Origin: a virus
IMG/VR virus record: IMGVR_UViG_3300042324_000380
Coordinates: 1-30,309 of that record
Direction: 5' to 3' (one strand)
Length of the DNA: 30,309 bases
This document shows positions 30,276 through 30,309 of the stretch, one piece after another. How positions within the stretch are numbered: position 1 is the first letter of the stretch; each line of letters opens with the position of its first letter. A model generated the notes under the pieces. That model did not search any database and was not told the DNA's origin. It saw only the letters and a list, made by a program, of their open reading frames with translations. Made by a program: the position numbers and the translations under genes.

Positions 30276-30309
30276 TGTGTTAGTGAACAGATACTTCTCG
30301 TAGTAGAAT

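Overview
The window looks like about 30 kb of an AT-rich, tailed double-stranded DNA phage (or prophage-like) genome with an HK97-type head and a long, probably non-contractile tail. No integrase, repressor, polymerase, tRNA or clear endolysin is visible. The host cannot be named. Some genes have Shine-Dalgarno-like sequences and others have none. The SGTSG fibres, YadA-like, LamG, kelch-like and InlB-like modules resemble those of environmental (aquatic) phages; that comparison is inference.

Nearly all of 124-29331 is one late module on the minus strand, read from right to left. The order is small terminase (P27-like), large terminase, portal, prohead protease, major capsid protein and an intrinsic terminator, then head-tail connector, head closure and HK97-gp10-like protein. 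Next comes an unusual host-interaction island (13906-22753). It contains two paralogous proteins with a tail-terminator-like N-terminus fused to long SGTSG collagen-like repeats, a small beta-rich protein, a kelch-like propeller, a coiled-coil protein, a LamG-like lectin and an Ig-like protein. A membrane/coiled-coil protein, a putative DNA-binding protein and a small plus-strand cassette with an HNH nuclease follow. The tail genes are tail tube, a stand-alone NUMOD3 protein, two chaperone-like proteins, tape measure, a Dit-like protein, a DUF2163-like hub, an NlpC/P60-like protein and a J-like tip protein ending in an S74 chaperone. The module closes with an InlB-like repeat adhesin, an HNH nuclease, an Ig-like protein, a DUF3008-like small protein and a terminator.

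The right end holds a plus-strand HNH gene divergent from the terminase, a 326-bp noncoding stretch packed with five sets of direct repeats (candidate origin, packaging or control region), and the first gene of what may be an early region. The leftmost 123 bp are an exact inverted copy of the 3' end of that HNH gene.

Two features deserve most attention. One is a recurrent 10-bp motif, TATANTTATA on the coding strand, placed 3-40 nt before at least sixteen starts on both strands, which looks like a phage-specific promoter. The other is the duplicated terminator-plus-collagen architecture, which suggests fibres radiating from the head-tail junction.
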